Assembly: GCA_041390125.1 (NCBI GenBank)
Contig: JAWKQN010000008.1
Span: forward strand, 246,829-310,828
Length of the DNA: 64,000 nucleotides
Origin: Gemmatimonadota bacterium
GTDB taxonomy: Bacteria > Gemmatimonadota > Gemmatimonadetes > Longimicrobiales > Gaopeijiaceae
Direction of reading: 5' to 3'
Shown: in pieces, positions 52,015 to 61,586 of the stretch
Position numbering within the stretch: position 1 is the first letter of the stretch
Layout: each line of letters opens with the position of its first letter
The notes under the pieces: generated by a model
Seen by the model: only the letters and a program-made list of their open reading frames with translations
What the model was told of the DNA's origin: nothing
Databases searched by the model: none
Program-made: the position numbers and the translations under genes

Positions 52015-53360
52015 GCTCCACCTCCCGTGGACCCCTGCGTCGGATCCTGTGCCAGCGACGGCGGAAAGCCGTTCAACTGGCGCCAGATCTCGTACCAGAG
52101 CGGGACCCGTCCCAGCAGCACCCATCCGTCCGTCTTGACGCCCTGCCGCAGCCAGCGCGGACCGGGCCACTCCACCACCTCGCTCCCGTCTCCCACGACG
52201 TCCGGTCGCGGTGCCACCAGCACACGGAAACGACCGGTCCCGTCGCCGGTGGGATCGATGAGCACCACCTCCCCGCCGAACGTGCCCCGCGCGACGGAGG
52301 GCCAGCCGATGAACTGCACCGCCGGCCAGCCCTCGAACTGGAGGCGCACGCGGCTCCCCTCCCGCGTCACGGTGCCGTCGGGCGCCACCTCGCGCTCCTG
52401 CACGAGCGGGATGTCGTTGCCGTCGAGCCAAAGCTCGACGCGCCGCTCACGGGTCTCCGGTACGATCGTCGCCAGTGGCTTGCCCGCGCTGAGGAACGTG
52501 CCCTCGGTGGCGTTGACGCGGAAGATGACGCCGTCGCGCGGAGATACGACCCGCAGCGAGCGTACCTCGTTGGCCTGGCTGCGATAGGACGCGAGCGATT
52601 GGGCCGCGCTCGCAGAGTCGGAGCGCGCCTGCTCGACGGAGGCCCGGGCTCCGTTCAGATCCGCGGCCCCGTCCAGCTCCGCCTTGCGGCGATCGGCCTC
52701 TGCCTGGGCCAGCGCGGCCCGGGTACGATCCCGCTCCAGCGTCGCGAGCTCGTAGTCACGCTGCGACACCAGACCCTTCCCCTGATCTTCGTACAGACTG
52801 CGCACGCGCTCGTACTGCAACTCCGCCGTTCGCGCCGCGAAGCCCGCCGCCTCCAGCCTCTGGTCGGCCGCAGCGATGGCCTCGGGAAGGGCCGCCTGCT
52901 TCTGGCGGAGCTGGTCGCGCAGATCCGCCAGCTTCTGCGTCGCCGCGTCCAGCCGGACCGCCGCCGCCTGCTGCTGCGTGTCGAGATTCGCCAGCAGCTC
53001 CGGGTCGTTGGCGGTGATCTCGAACAGGACCTCGCCCTGCCGCACCTGCTGCCCCTCGACCACGTTGGACACAAGGATCCGGCCGGAGAGGGGTGCTTCG
53101 AGCACCTGCGGGCGCTCCAGCGGATCGAACGCGACCACCTGGCCGCTGCCCCGGACGAACTGCTGCCAGGGAAGCACGAGGATCAGGATCACATACAGGA
53201 CACACAGGCCGGCGGCGATGCGGCCGAAGCGTCGCACCAGCGGGGGCGACGTCGTCAACGTCAGGGCTGGGAAGTCGACCCGGTGGTCGAGCATCGGCAG
53301 GGCGTCGCTCGGAAGCTCCTCGCGGGTGGCGCCCCACAGGCCTACGACCTTGCGGCTCAT
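52011..53360 (-). CDS. HlyD-family periplasmic adaptor
   Basis: 449 residues. One N-terminal membrane helix (IAAGLCVLYVILILVLPW) is followed by a biotinyl/lipoyl-like half (LEAPLSGRILVSNVVEGQQVRQGEVLFEI). A long coiled-coil pair follows (NLDTQQQAAAVRLDAATQKL, LYEDQGKGLVSQRDYELATLERDR). Then come the second lipoyl half (VVSPRDGVIFRVNATEGTFL) and a beta-barrel part. It overlaps the ABC gene by ATGA and the TolC gene by GTGA, so the three form one operon for one export machine. Confidence 0.92.
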   Translation of the reverse strand: MSRKVVGLWGATREELPSDALPMLDHRVDFPALTLTTSPPLVRRFGRIAAGLCVLYVILILVLPWQQFVRGSGQVVAFDPLERPQVLEAPLSGRILVSNVVEGQQVRQGEVLFEITANDPELLANLDTQQQAAAVRLDAATQKLADLRDQLRQKQAALPEAIAAADQRLEAAGFAARTAELQYERVRSLYEDQGKGLVSQRDYELATLERDRTRAALAQAEADRRKAELDGAADLNGARASVEQARSDSASAAQSLASYRSQANEVRSLRVVSPRDGVIFRVNATEGTFLSAGKPLATIVPETRERRVELWLDGNDIPLVQEREVAPDGTVTREGSRVRLQFEGWPAVQFIGWPSVARGTFGGEVVLIDPTGDGTGRFRVLVAPRPDVVGDGSEVVEWPGPRWLRQGVKTDGWVLLGRVPLWYEIWRQLNGFPPSLAQDPTQGSTGGGA

Positions 53361-55099
53361 CCCGTCACCCCCGTGCGCATGGGTCCGAAGGAGGCCATGT
53401 CGATGCTGCGGTCGCAGCGCTGGAGGATGGAGATGTCCCGCGATGCGACGATGAGCGTCCAACGGTTGTCGGGCGCGAAGACGAAGTCGGTGAGCTCGGA
53501 GAAGGTCTGCGGCTCCAGGTTCTCCAGGTTCTCGTCGAGCAACAACAGACGCGGCTTTCCGATGATCGCGCGGGCCAGGATCAGGCGGCTCCGCTGTGAG
53601 GACGAGAGAGGTCGGCCACCGACCATCAGCTCGGTGTCGATGCCCTCCGGGAGGCGCATGATGTCGTCGAGCAGACCCACCGCGTCGAGCGCCTCCTGCA
53701 CCTCCTGTCGCGTCAGGCGCTCACGTCCGAAGCGGACGTTCTCGAGGATGGTCCCCTGCACCAGGTCCTGACCTCGTACCAGGGACACGATCCGACGCAG
53801 TGCGGACAGATCCCAGTCACGCACGTCCACGCCGTCCACCCGCACCGTTCCGCGCTGCGGAGCGCGGATGCCCATGAGGATGTCCATCACGGTCGACGTC
53901 CCGTATCCAGCGGCACCGACCAACGCCACCCGCTCTCCGGGTGCCAGCGACATGCTGACGTGGTTCAGCACGGCCCGGGTCGGGTCGTATCCGAAGGTCA
54001 GGTCGCCGATCTCGACGCGGGCACCCTCTTCCGCCGAAGGCCCTGTCGGCGTCTCGCCGCCGGCGCGCTCGATGGGCAGGTCGACCACGTATCCGATCTT
54101 GTCGACCGCGGCGAGCGCGTCATAGAACGACTCGACGTGCTTCCCCAGTGACGCCAGATTGGCCACGATCGCCGAGACGATGATCTCGGCCGCGACGAGC
54201 TGACCCAGCGTCAGCTCGGCGTTCAGCACGAGCAGGCCACCGAGGCCCAGCAGCACCGCCGACGCGACCGCCTGCAGCGCCAGCAGGCCGATGATCTGGC
54301 GGAACACGACCCGCCAGTGACGGCCCCGCGCATCCAGGTACGCCTCCGCGAGGGCGTTCGCGCGGCGTGTCGCGATGCGCGTGGCACCCGCCGTCTTGAA
54401 CAGGTACGGGAACATCGCCACCTGCTCGAGCCAGGATGCCAACTCGTGCTTGGCGTACGATTCCTCCACGCTCGAGTGTACGGCCCCCCGTCCCAGCAGG
54501 GTCAGCACCGCGGCGAGGTAGGCTACCAACAGGAGATCAAAGACCAGCAGGAACGGGTGGTAGAAGCCCAGGATCACGAGCCCGACGACAGCCCCCAGCA
54601 CCAGGTTCACCCCATCCAGCAGGATGAGCGCACCCGACTTCTGGACCGTGACCACGTCGAAGAACCGGTTGATCAGATCCGGTCCCAGCTTCTGGTCCAA
54701 CGCCTCCATCCGGACCCGCGGGAGGCGGTAGGACAGGTCGGCGGTCAGACGGACGAAGATCCGGCGCTGGATGAGCTCCGTGACGTAGTACTGGGCCGCT
54801 TTGACGAGACCCAGGAGGCACAGGAAGCCGAACAGGCCGAGCGAGAGCAGGACCAGCGCCTGGATGTAGACGCCCTCGGCGGACCCGAACGCGAGGCTGT
54901 TGACCAGCGCATCCACCGCGAGCGGCACGGCCAGATAGAGCACCCCCGCGAAGACGGCGAACAGGACGACCGTGCCGATGTCCTGGCGTTCGGGCAGGAG
55001 CAACTGGTAGAGCCGTCGCAGCGGCGACGGCCCGTCCGCGTGGGATACGACGGGTGCGGATCCCGCACCGGATGTGGTGCGGAAGACATTGGTAGCCAT
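53357..55099 (-). CDS. ABC exporter with degenerate ATPase motifs
   Basis: 580 residues. An N-terminal six-helix exporter membrane domain is followed by a nucleotide-binding domain with the usual fold (VEIGDLTFGYDPTRAVLNHV, RGTVRVDGVDVRDWDLSALR). Several motifs are altered: the Walker A lysine is Thr401 (GAAGYGTST), the signature LSGGQ reads LSSSQ, the D-loop is changed, and the H-loop histidine is Ser (IVASRDIS). The Walker B Asp-Glu (LLLLDEN) and a Q-loop Gln are present. The ACG codon for Thr401 is clear in the DNA. Hydrolysis may be weak or absent. It is first in the ABC / HlyD / TolC operon. Confidence 0.88.
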   Translation of the reverse strand: MATNVFRTTSGAGSAPVVSHADGPSPLRRLYQLLLPERQDIGTVVLFAVFAGVLYLAVPLAVDALVNSLAFGSAEGVYIQALVLLSLGLFGFLCLLGLVKAAQYYVTELIQRRIFVRLTADLSYRLPRVRMEALDQKLGPDLINRFFDVVTVQKSGALILLDGVNLVLGAVVGLVILGFYHPFLLVFDLLLVAYLAAVLTLLGRGAVHSSVEESYAKHELASWLEQVAMFPYLFKTAGATRIATRRANALAEAYLDARGRHWRVVFRQIIGLLALQAVASAVLLGLGGLLVLNAELTLGQLVAAEIIVSAIVANLASLGKHVESFYDALAAVDKIGYVVDLPIERAGGETPTGPSAEEGARVEIGDLTFGYDPTRAVLNHVSMSLAPGERVALVGAAGYGTSTVMDILMGIRAPQRGTVRVDGVDVRDWDLSALRRIVSLVRGQDLVQGTILENVRFGRERLTRQEVQEALDAVGLLDDIMRLPEGIDTELMVGGRPLSSSQRSRLILARAIIGKPRLLLLDENLENLEPQTFSELTDFVFAPDNRWTLIVASRDISILQRCDRSIDMASFGPMRTGVTG

Positions 55100-55307
55100 G
55101 AGCGTCGCCCGAAGAATGGCGCGGGGAGGACCCGAGTCGACTGGGGGCCGGCGCAACGAGAATCCCGGTGTACCAGCAGGTCGGGGCGCATGTTCCGGGG
55201 CGCCGGCGGATCCTCGACCCGGCGGGTCCCGGTCCGGGGCCGCCGCCCCGGGGCGCTTCGGCTCCCCGGAGAGGTCACCTGCCGCCGCGGCCCGCCGCGG
55301 CTGGAAC

Positions 55308-55331
55308 CCGGTCCGCGGGAGGGCGGACCGG
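55308..55331 (-). terminator. terminator after the PTP-like gene
   Basis: CCGGTCCGC / GCGGACCGG, a 9-bp stem with a 6-nt loop, 14 bases past the stop on the minus strand. Confidence 0.5.
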
Positions 55332-55345
55332 AAGATCGTCCGGCG

Positions 55346-55909
55346 TCAGCCGCCGGCCAGCTCCCGCCGGGCGCGCTCCACCAGGCGGGCCCACGCTTCG
55401 TTCTCTCCCGGATCCCAGACGGCGTTCATCGTGGCGCGGGCGTCCGGCTCGGGGACGCCTTCGACCAGGGTGCGGTAGAGGTACACGAACGCCGAGGCGC
55501 GCATGTTCGCGAAGCAATGCACGTAGACCTTCCGTCCCTGGTTGGCCCGCATCACGTCGAAGAACATCCTCACGTCGGCGATCTGGGGATCCTCCCAGAC
55601 GACCGGGATGTGCACGTACGTGAGGCCCTCCTGCGCCACCAGGAAGCCCTCACGGCCGTTCCGGGCCTCGTCGGCGATGGCCAGGTTGATCACCACGTCG
55701 TATCCGGCTTCCCGGATCAACGGGATCTGGTCGTACGCGATCTGGCCGGACGAGGCCAGACGCTCCGTCACCACCTGGTGGTTCCGCACGGTCTCCAGCG
55801 GTGCAGGCGCCTGTTGGCCTGCTGCGCGTTCCACCGGCATGCCGAATCCTCCTCCGAGGACGAGCGAGAGCGCAATCCCTCCGCGGACGTTCCCTCTCAA
55901 AAGCGCCAT
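55346..55909 (-). CDS. exported protein tyrosine phosphatase-like protein
   Basis: 187 residues with a leader (NVRGGIALSLVLGGGFGMPV...AAGQ). The catalytic-type loop is VYVHCFANMRASAFVYLYR, a Cys-x4-Arg variant instead of Cys-x5-Arg. The same short loop (HC-x-x-N-x-R-x-S-A-F) is usual in the DUF442-related PTP-like subfamily, so it is a family trait and not damage. The general-acid region includes VVWEDPQ. The ATG lies 13 bases inside the end of the TonB receptor gene, so they are probably translated from one message. The substrate is unknown. Confidence 0.83.
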   Translation of the reverse strand: MALLRGNVRGGIALSLVLGGGFGMPVERAAGQQAPAPLETVRNHQVVTERLASSGQIAYDQIPLIREAGYDVVINLAIADEARNGREGFLVAQEGLTYVHIPVVWEDPQIADVRMFFDVMRANQGRKVYVHCFANMRASAFVYLYRTLVEGVPEPDARATMNAVWDPGENEAWARLVERARRELAGG

Positions 55910-58431
55910 CGTACCCCCACGGTCGCGACCTGGGTCTCGAGCCAGTTCTCGTACAAGGCCGTGAAGCCGTCGCCTTCGACCTCACGTTGGATCCCGAAGT
56001 CGTTGAAGAGATCCGTGAACGTCAGGACCAGCTCGGCGCGCTGATCCGCCAGCGGCCACTTGCCCGACACGTCCACCGAGGAGCGCGCCCGCTCGAAGCC
56101 CTGCGGGACGTTGCGGCGGCCATAGCGGATGTAGCTCACCTGGACCTCGCCGTCGCCCGCCACCCGCAGGCGGTTGTTGAGCGTCAGGTCCCAGGTGTCC
56201 TGGCTGGAGGACGCGAGCGAGAACGGGCGCTGGGTGGGGAAGTACAGGAGCGTCTCGAGGGCGTCCACCTCGTTGGTGAACCAGTTCACGCTGCCCGAGA
56301 TCAACCAGGGTCGGGCCACCTGCTGCTGCACCAGCACCTCCACACCGGTCTGATGGGAGTTGCCCGCGTTCTCGTAGATCTTGTTGACGATGTCGTAGTC
56401 CGGATCGGACGAGTCGACGGCGAAGATGCGGAGGAACGCGTCCGAGATGTCCCGGCGGTAGAGCGAGGTCGTGACCGATCCCCCGGCCCAGGAACGACCG
56501 AACCCCAGCTCGTACACGTTCGTGAGCTGGGGACGGAGGAACGGGTTGCCGACCTTCAGCAGTTCCGGATCGTCGTACTTGGGGAAGATGCGGAGCTCGG
56601 GTTCGCCGGGTCGATCGATGCGGCGGTTGTAGGCTGCGATCATCCGGTTCCGGTCGCTCAGCGCCCACGTGAGCTTCACGTTGGGGAAGAGCTCGAGGTA
56701 GTCGTAGGCGTCACTGCCCGGGTAGTAGATGTTCTCCTCGGGGATGCGGTATTCCACACCCGTCTGCTCCACCCGCAGGCCGGCCTCGAGGGTATAGCGC
56801 TCCTTGATCCGCACCAGGTTGGCATACGCCGCGTACAGGTCCTCCTCCCAGTCCGAATCGTCGCCGAGGCCCTCGTAGATGACACTCTGCACCCCGCGAT
56901 CCACGGTGTAGGTGATCGGCAGCCACCGCCGCTGCAGCTTGGTGCCGAGCTCCAGGCGCCCACTGGCCAACGGCAACGTGAAGTCCACCGTCAGGGGGAC
57001 GGTGTTCTCCACGGCCTCCAGGTGGGTGCCGTCGGTGCCCTCCCGTACCGCCGAGACCTCGTTCAGGAAGTACGCTTCGTCCTCCCAGCCCCGCGTGTAC
57101 TGGAGGTTGATGTCCAGTTCCTGACCGGGCGTCGCGAAGGCGTGCTTGAAGTTGGCGGTGACGTTGACGAAGCCCGTGCTCTCCTTCTCCCGCCAGAACC
57201 AATAGCGCAGCCGCTCTCCGGTGGGCTCCAGCAGGAACGGCACCTGCGCGCGATCCGTATGCGTCTCGAAATCCCAGATCCCGGACAGGGTGAGCGTGTT
57301 TGCGCCGTCCAGCAACACGTCGGAGCCGCCCCGGAAGATGTAGTGCGTCTGGACGCGGTTCTCCGGCACCTGCGAATCGATGATCCGGCCGTCGTCGTAG
57401 AAGCGCGTCGTGAACTCGTTGTTGGGCAGATCGTGCTGGCGGTAGACCTCCCCGTATCCGAAGGCCCGGACCCGCTCCGTGTTGTACGCCAGGCCGAGGC
57501 TGGGGATGATCTTCTCGTTGGCGGAGTAGCTGCCCAGGTCGGTGGGGAGGTCTGCCCGCTGCTTCGTCAGCTGTCCCACACCCAGAGAGAGCCCCAGGTC
57601 CCCGGACCACCCCAGCTGACGCTCCTCCTTGTAGATGATGTTGATGATCCCGGCCATCCCCGCCGCGTCGAAGCGGGCGGATGGGTTGTTGATGATCTCG
57701 ATGGCCTCGATGTTGGCCGCCGGGACGTTGTCGAGCCCGCGTTGGCTCCCGAACCCGGTGAGGCTCGACGGCTTCCCATCGATCAGCACGGCGACGCGGT
57801 CGCTGCCGCGGAGCTGGACCTTGCCTTCCTGGTCCACCGTGACACCGGGGAGATTCCGCATCGCGTCCAGCAGGGACCCCGTCGACTGCGCCGCACCGTC
57901 GGCGATCCGGTACACCTGGGTCTCCACCCCGGCAGAGCGAACCGCTTCGACCGTCACGCGCAGCTCGTCGATGCTGCCCACCGGCGCCAGGGTGACGTCC
58001 CCCAGGTCGTAGGTGAGGTTCAGCTCCGACACCAGCAGCGGGACCGCCTCGGGAAAGAGCCCCGGGAAGGACACGTGCACCGTGTAGCGCGCCGGGGCGA
58101 GCCCACGCAGCAGAAAGCGGCCGTCCTGGCCGGCCAGAACGCCCAGCACCGTGTCTCCCGCCGAAGCGCGCTCGACCACCACGGTGGCCAGCCCGACCGG
58201 AGCGCCGTCCACACCGGAGAGCACCCGACCCGCGACGGTGGCCCCGTCCTGGGCGTGGACAGCCGCCGGGATCGACAGCCCCAGCAGCACGAGCCCACCC
58301 AGCAGCGGACGGAGGGCGCGGAACGAGTGGGTGCGCGTCAGGGCGACCCCGGGGCGGGAGGGCGCGAACCGCGCGTGGCGGACGCCGTTCCGAGGCGGGA
58401 CGGCAGGACGGTCGAGGGACGGGGTCGGCAT
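55897..58431 (-). CDS. TonB-dependent outer membrane receptor
   Basis: 844 residues. A leader (LLGGLVLLGLSIPAAVHAQ) is followed by a carboxypeptidase-like regulatory domain at about 65-140 (ATVAGRVLSGVDGAPVGLATVVVER). The plug is at about 150-275 (LDAMRNLPGVTVDQEGKVQLRG, VAVLIDGKPSSLTGFG, ANIEAIEIINNPSARFDAAG). A beta-barrel of the outer-membrane-beta-barrel-2 type ends in VGVRWRF. No clear TonB box is seen. These receptors import siderophores, vitamins, glycans or metals; the ligand here is unknown. It is upstream of the PTP-like gene and overlaps it. Confidence 0.9.
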   Translation of the reverse strand: MPTPSLDRPAVPPRNGVRHARFAPSRPGVALTRTHSFRALRPLLGGLVLLGLSIPAAVHAQDGATVAGRVLSGVDGAPVGLATVVVERASAGDTVLGVLAGQDGRFLLRGLAPARYTVHVSFPGLFPEAVPLLVSELNLTYDLGDVTLAPVGSIDELRVTVEAVRSAGVETQVYRIADGAAQSTGSLLDAMRNLPGVTVDQEGKVQLRGSDRVAVLIDGKPSSLTGFGSQRGLDNVPAANIEAIEIINNPSARFDAAGMAGIINIIYKEERQLGWSGDLGLSLGVGQLTKQRADLPTDLGSYSANEKIIPSLGLAYNTERVRAFGYGEVYRQHDLPNNEFTTRFYDDGRIIDSQVPENRVQTHYIFRGGSDVLLDGANTLTLSGIWDFETHTDRAQVPFLLEPTGERLRYWFWREKESTGFVNVTANFKHAFATPGQELDINLQYTRGWEDEAYFLNEVSAVREGTDGTHLEAVENTVPLTVDFTLPLASGRLELGTKLQRRWLPITYTVDRGVQSVIYEGLGDDSDWEEDLYAAYANLVRIKERYTLEAGLRVEQTGVEYRIPEENIYYPGSDAYDYLELFPNVKLTWALSDRNRMIAAYNRRIDRPGEPELRIFPKYDDPELLKVGNPFLRPQLTNVYELGFGRSWAGGSVTTSLYRRDISDAFLRIFAVDSSDPDYDIVNKIYENAGNSHQTGVEVLVQQQVARPWLISGSVNWFTNEVDALETLLYFPTQRPFSLASSSQDTWDLTLNNRLRVAGDGEVQVSYIRYGRRNVPQGFERARSSVDVSGKWPLADQRAELVLTFTDLFNDFGIQREVEGDGFTALYENWLETQVATVGVRWRF

Positions 58432-58449
58432 GATGGTTCAGCGTGCACG

Positions 58450-58455
58450 ATCGTA
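58450..58455 (-). promoter_or_regulatory. possible -10 box for the TonB receptor gene
   Basis: TACGAT on the minus strand, 18 bases before the receptor ATG, in the divergent region 58432-58609. No -35 assigned. Confidence 0.3.
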
Positions 58456-58609
58456 GGGGACGCCCCCCATCGAGGAGGAGGCGGCGTCCGTCCGGGCGCC
58501 AACTCCTTCATTCTAGCACACGGCGGGCCGCGCCGGGTGCCTGGGGGGCATCGAGCGGGTACCATGAGGCGCCGCCTCTCTTCCCGGAACCACGCCGAAG
58601 GCCTTCCCC

Positions 58610-59899
58610 ATGGCATCATCGTCCCGACGGACCCGATGGACGCGGACGACCCTCCGCATCGGTCTCCTCTCGAGTCTACTCCTGCCTGTCGCCTGCTCCG
58701 ACCGTCCGGAGCCCCCCCTCGCCGAGGCAGACGGCGAGCGGCGACCGCTCGAGGTGACGCAGGAGGTCGCGGTGCTGGACGGCCAGGCGCTCCGCGAGCC
58801 CATGATCGTGGAGCATCCGAGCGGGGCGCTGTTCGTGGCGGGCTACTCGCGCGCGCCCGAGGAGGCCACGGACCCGCCCAATCTGTACCGGAGCGACGAC
58901 GATGGCCGCAGCTGGGCCCGCGTGGACGTCGGTCCTCCCGAGGACGGAGCGGTCGGCAACTCGGACGTCGACCTGGCGGTGGGGCCGGACAGCACGCTGT
59001 ACTTCCTGACGATGGGCTTCGATCGCGCGACCGGCGCGGGCACGCACGTGGCGGTCGGGATCAGTCGCGACGCCGGCCGCAGCTGGCAGTGGCGCGAGCT
59101 TTCCCGCACCCGCTTCGACGACCGGCCCTGGATCGCGGTCGCACCGACCGGGCGCGTACACGTGATCTGGAACGATGGCGACGGCGTGCGTCATGTCACC
59201 ACGGACGATGCGGGCCGCTCCTGGGAGGACCGCGGGCGGATCCACGGCGCGGGTGGATCCAGCCACCTCGCGGTGGGCCCCGGAGGGCGGGTGGCCGTTC
59301 GGATCTCCCCCGCCTCGGCGTCCGGCAACCGTCTGGACGAGGGCGTCGACTGGATCGCGGTCAGCGTGGACGACGGCGAATCGTGGACGCTACGTGCGCC
59401 ACCGAGCCACGCCGAGTGGTCCGATCCGTGGGCGACACCCGCGGCGGTGCCGCGGTGGGTGGAGCCGCTGGCGTGGGGCTCCGACGGCACGCTGTACGCC
59501 CTTACGAGCCGGGGCACCGCCCTGGAGCTGAGCCGCTCCACCGACCTGGGACAATCGTGGCGGACGTCTCCGATCCTGCAGGGCTCCGAACCGGTCTACC
59601 ATCCGTTGCTGGCTGCCGCTGCGGACGACCGGCTGGCGGTGTCGTGGTTCTCGGGACGGGACGAGCAGCTTCGCGCGCACGTCGGCATCGTCGATCTCGA
59701 GGACGGACATCCCTTCCTCACCGAATCGCAGCCGCTGCCCGTCGACGCGTGGCAGGGCCAGGGCGACGCGCGCACCCGCGACCCGGCCGGCGAGTACCTC
59801 CCGCTCGCGTTCCTCGCGGACGGATCGCTCGCCACGGTCCTGCCCATCCAGGCATCGGAACGCGGGGACGGCTTCACCTGGCTGCGGCTGAGCCGCTGA
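58610..59899 (+). CDS. sialidase-like BNR-repeat lipoprotein
   Basis: 429 residues from the ATG at 58610. The lipobox is LLPVACSD. The rest is a six-bladed-type propeller with five Asp-box motifs (SDDDGRSW, SRDAGRSW, TDDAGRSW, SVDDGESW, STDLGQSW). The arginine triad and Asp/Tyr/Glu of true sialidases are not identifiable, so sialidase activity is not claimed; binding to polysaccharide or protein is equally possible. It is divergent from the TonB receptor gene. Confidence 0.85.
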   Translation: MASSSRRTRWTRTTLRIGLLSSLLLPVACSDRPEPPLAEADGERRPLEVTQEVAVLDGQALREPMIVEHPSGALFVAGYSRAPEEATDPPNLYRSDDDGRSWARVDVGPPEDGAVGNSDVDLAVGPDSTLYFLTMGFDRATGAGTHVAVGISRDAGRSWQWRELSRTRFDDRPWIAVAPTGRVHVIWNDGDGVRHVTTDDAGRSWEDRGRIHGAGGSSHLAVGPGGRVAVRISPASASGNRLDEGVDWIAVSVDDGESWTLRAPPSHAEWSDPWATPAAVPRWVEPLAWGSDGTLYALTSRGTALELSRSTDLGQSWRTSPILQGSEPVYHPLLAAAADDRLAVSWFSGRDEQLRAHVGIVDLEDGHPFLTESQPLPVDAWQGQGDARTRDPAGEYLPLAFLADGSLATVLPIQASERGDGFTWLRLSR

Positions 59900-60151
59900 A
59901 CGGAATCGGGGCTGCTCGTCCCGGCGCGCCGAGACCTGACAGCCCCGGAGCCCAGCGTCCCTCACGCGGCGCGGACCGACATGCTCCGCCGCTTGCCGCC
60001 GGGCTCACCACCGCGGATCTTCCCTCGGGCGCGCAGGGCGCCTCCCGTCCGCGGGAAGGACCGAGTCCACCTGAGCCCAGGCAGCACACGCCGCAGGACG
60101 CGAACCTCCTGCCCACGACAGCGGACCGAGGGCGCCAAGAGGAGGCTCGTC

Positions 60152-61420
60152 GTGTCCGATCGCCATCTGCCCGTTCGCCCCGACCTCGGTCAGCTGAAGC
60201 GTCAGGCCAAGGAGCTGCTTTCCGCGTTCCGGTCCCATGATCCGGGGGCGCTCGCGCAGCTCGCTGCGCTCCATCCCCACCCGCCCGACCCGGACACCAC
60301 CCGGCTTTCCGACGCACAGCTCGTGCTGGCCCGCGGGTATCAGGCGAGCACGTGGCCGCACCTGGTGGACGCCGTCCGGCTGGCGAACGCCATCTGGGAA
60401 GACGACCTCGGTGCCGTGCGGGCCTTGATCGCACGACGGCCGGCGCTGCTACACGAGCCCGTGCTGCTGCGCCCCGGCAGCAGTTGGGGTCCCCCGATGA
60501 GCTATGCCGCGAACCTGGGTCGCGACGACATCATCCGCTTCCTCCGTTCGGTCGGGGCCGAAGACCTGGAGAAGGCCCTCGGCCGCGCGGCGCTGCAAGG
60601 GCAACTCGGGACGTTCGAGATGCTGTACGCCATGGCGGGACGACCCCGGGTGCCGGACGACGCGCTGGGCGGCCCGGCGTATACGCTGCGGGCAGACAGC
60701 ACAGCGGCCTTGCTGGCGCTCGGCGCGCGGGTAGTGGACGAGGACGGACGTCGGCTCGCGCCCGTGGACGTCGTGCTCGAGACGGACGCACGCGCCCCGG
60801 AGGCCAAGCACGCCATCCTGGAGCTGTACGAACGTCATGGGCTGAGCCTCCCCGACACGCCCGCGATGGCGCTGCATCGTGGCCGCCTCGACCTCCTGGA
60901 GGAGCACCTTCGTCGTGATCCAGGTCTGCTCCGCCGCACGTTCGCGCACCGCGAGATCTACCCGGCGGAGATGGGATGCGGCGATCCTCTGGACGCCACT
61001 ACGGGCACCCCGTTGGACGGGACCACGCTGCTCCACATGGCGATCGAGTTCGACGAGATGGAGAGCGCGCGCTGGCTGCTGGAGCGCGGCATGGATCCCG
61101 ACGCCCCAGCGGCTGTCGGCCACAGCGGCTTCGGGGGATGGACGGCGCTCTTCCACACGGTGGTCTCGCAGCCGAACTACTGGATGAACCGCGGCCGTAC
61201 GACCCGGGCGGCGCCGTTCGCGGACCTGCTCCTCGGCCATGGCGCGGATCCCAACGTGCGGGCGTCGCTGTGGAAGCGCCTGCACCCCGGTCACGGGGAT
61301 CCGGCGCGCCACGACTACAGGGGCGTGACCCCGCTCTCCTGGGGCCGCCGCTTCCATGCTCCGATCTTCGTGAGCGAGCCGGCGCTGGAACGCATCCAGT
61401 CAGCTGGAGGCGTGGAGTGA
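60152..61420 (+). CDS. ankyrin-repeat protein
   Basis: 422 residues from a GTG at 60152 with GAGGAGG upstream. The N-terminus has LKRQAKELLSAFRSHDPGAL, a helical segment found before ankyrin repeats in related proteins. Ankyrin units follow irregularly: AIWEDDLGAVRALIARRPALLH, SYAANLGRDDIIRFLRSVGAE, MALHRGRLDLLEEHLRRDPG, TLLHMAIEFDEMESARWLLERGMDPD and ALFHTVVSQPNYW...LLLGHGADPNVR. There is no signal peptide. It is expected to mediate cytoplasmic protein contacts; its partner is unknown. Confidence 0.87.
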   Translation: MSDRHLPVRPDLGQLKRQAKELLSAFRSHDPGALAQLAALHPHPPDPDTTRLSDAQLVLARGYQASTWPHLVDAVRLANAIWEDDLGAVRALIARRPALLHEPVLLRPGSSWGPPMSYAANLGRDDIIRFLRSVGAEDLEKALGRAALQGQLGTFEMLYAMAGRPRVPDDALGGPAYTLRADSTAALLALGARVVDEDGRRLAPVDVVLETDARAPEAKHAILELYERHGLSLPDTPAMALHRGRLDLLEEHLRRDPGLLRRTFAHREIYPAEMGCGDPLDATTGTPLDGTTLLHMAIEFDEMESARWLLERGMDPDAPAAVGHSGFGGWTALFHTVVSQPNYWMNRGRTTRAAPFADLLLGHGADPNVRASLWKRLHPGHGDPARHDYRGVTPLSWGRRFHAPIFVSEPALERIQSAGGVE

Positions 61421-61586
61421 GGACGTAACACCGGTTCCGCACCTCGCGTATGGGGCGCCATCAGCCGTGGAGCTGCCGACTCGGCCGGAGCTGGTCCGGC
61501 CCGCATCCGGAAGTGGCGCCGAGGCGGTCACGGACCTCGCGCTCCTGCGCATCCGCGGCACGGGCACTCGTTTGCTGGAGGTAGCG

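Noticed and set aside
55346..55909. PTP loop Cys-x4-Arg read as an inactivating deletion
   Set aside because: The shorter loop with HC-x-x-N-x-R-x-S-A-F is the normal form in this PTP-like subfamily.
55801..60240. 1479-residue plus-strand open frame
   Set aside because: It is antisense to the TonB receptor and then overlaps the sialidase-like gene in another frame. It has no recognisable domain.
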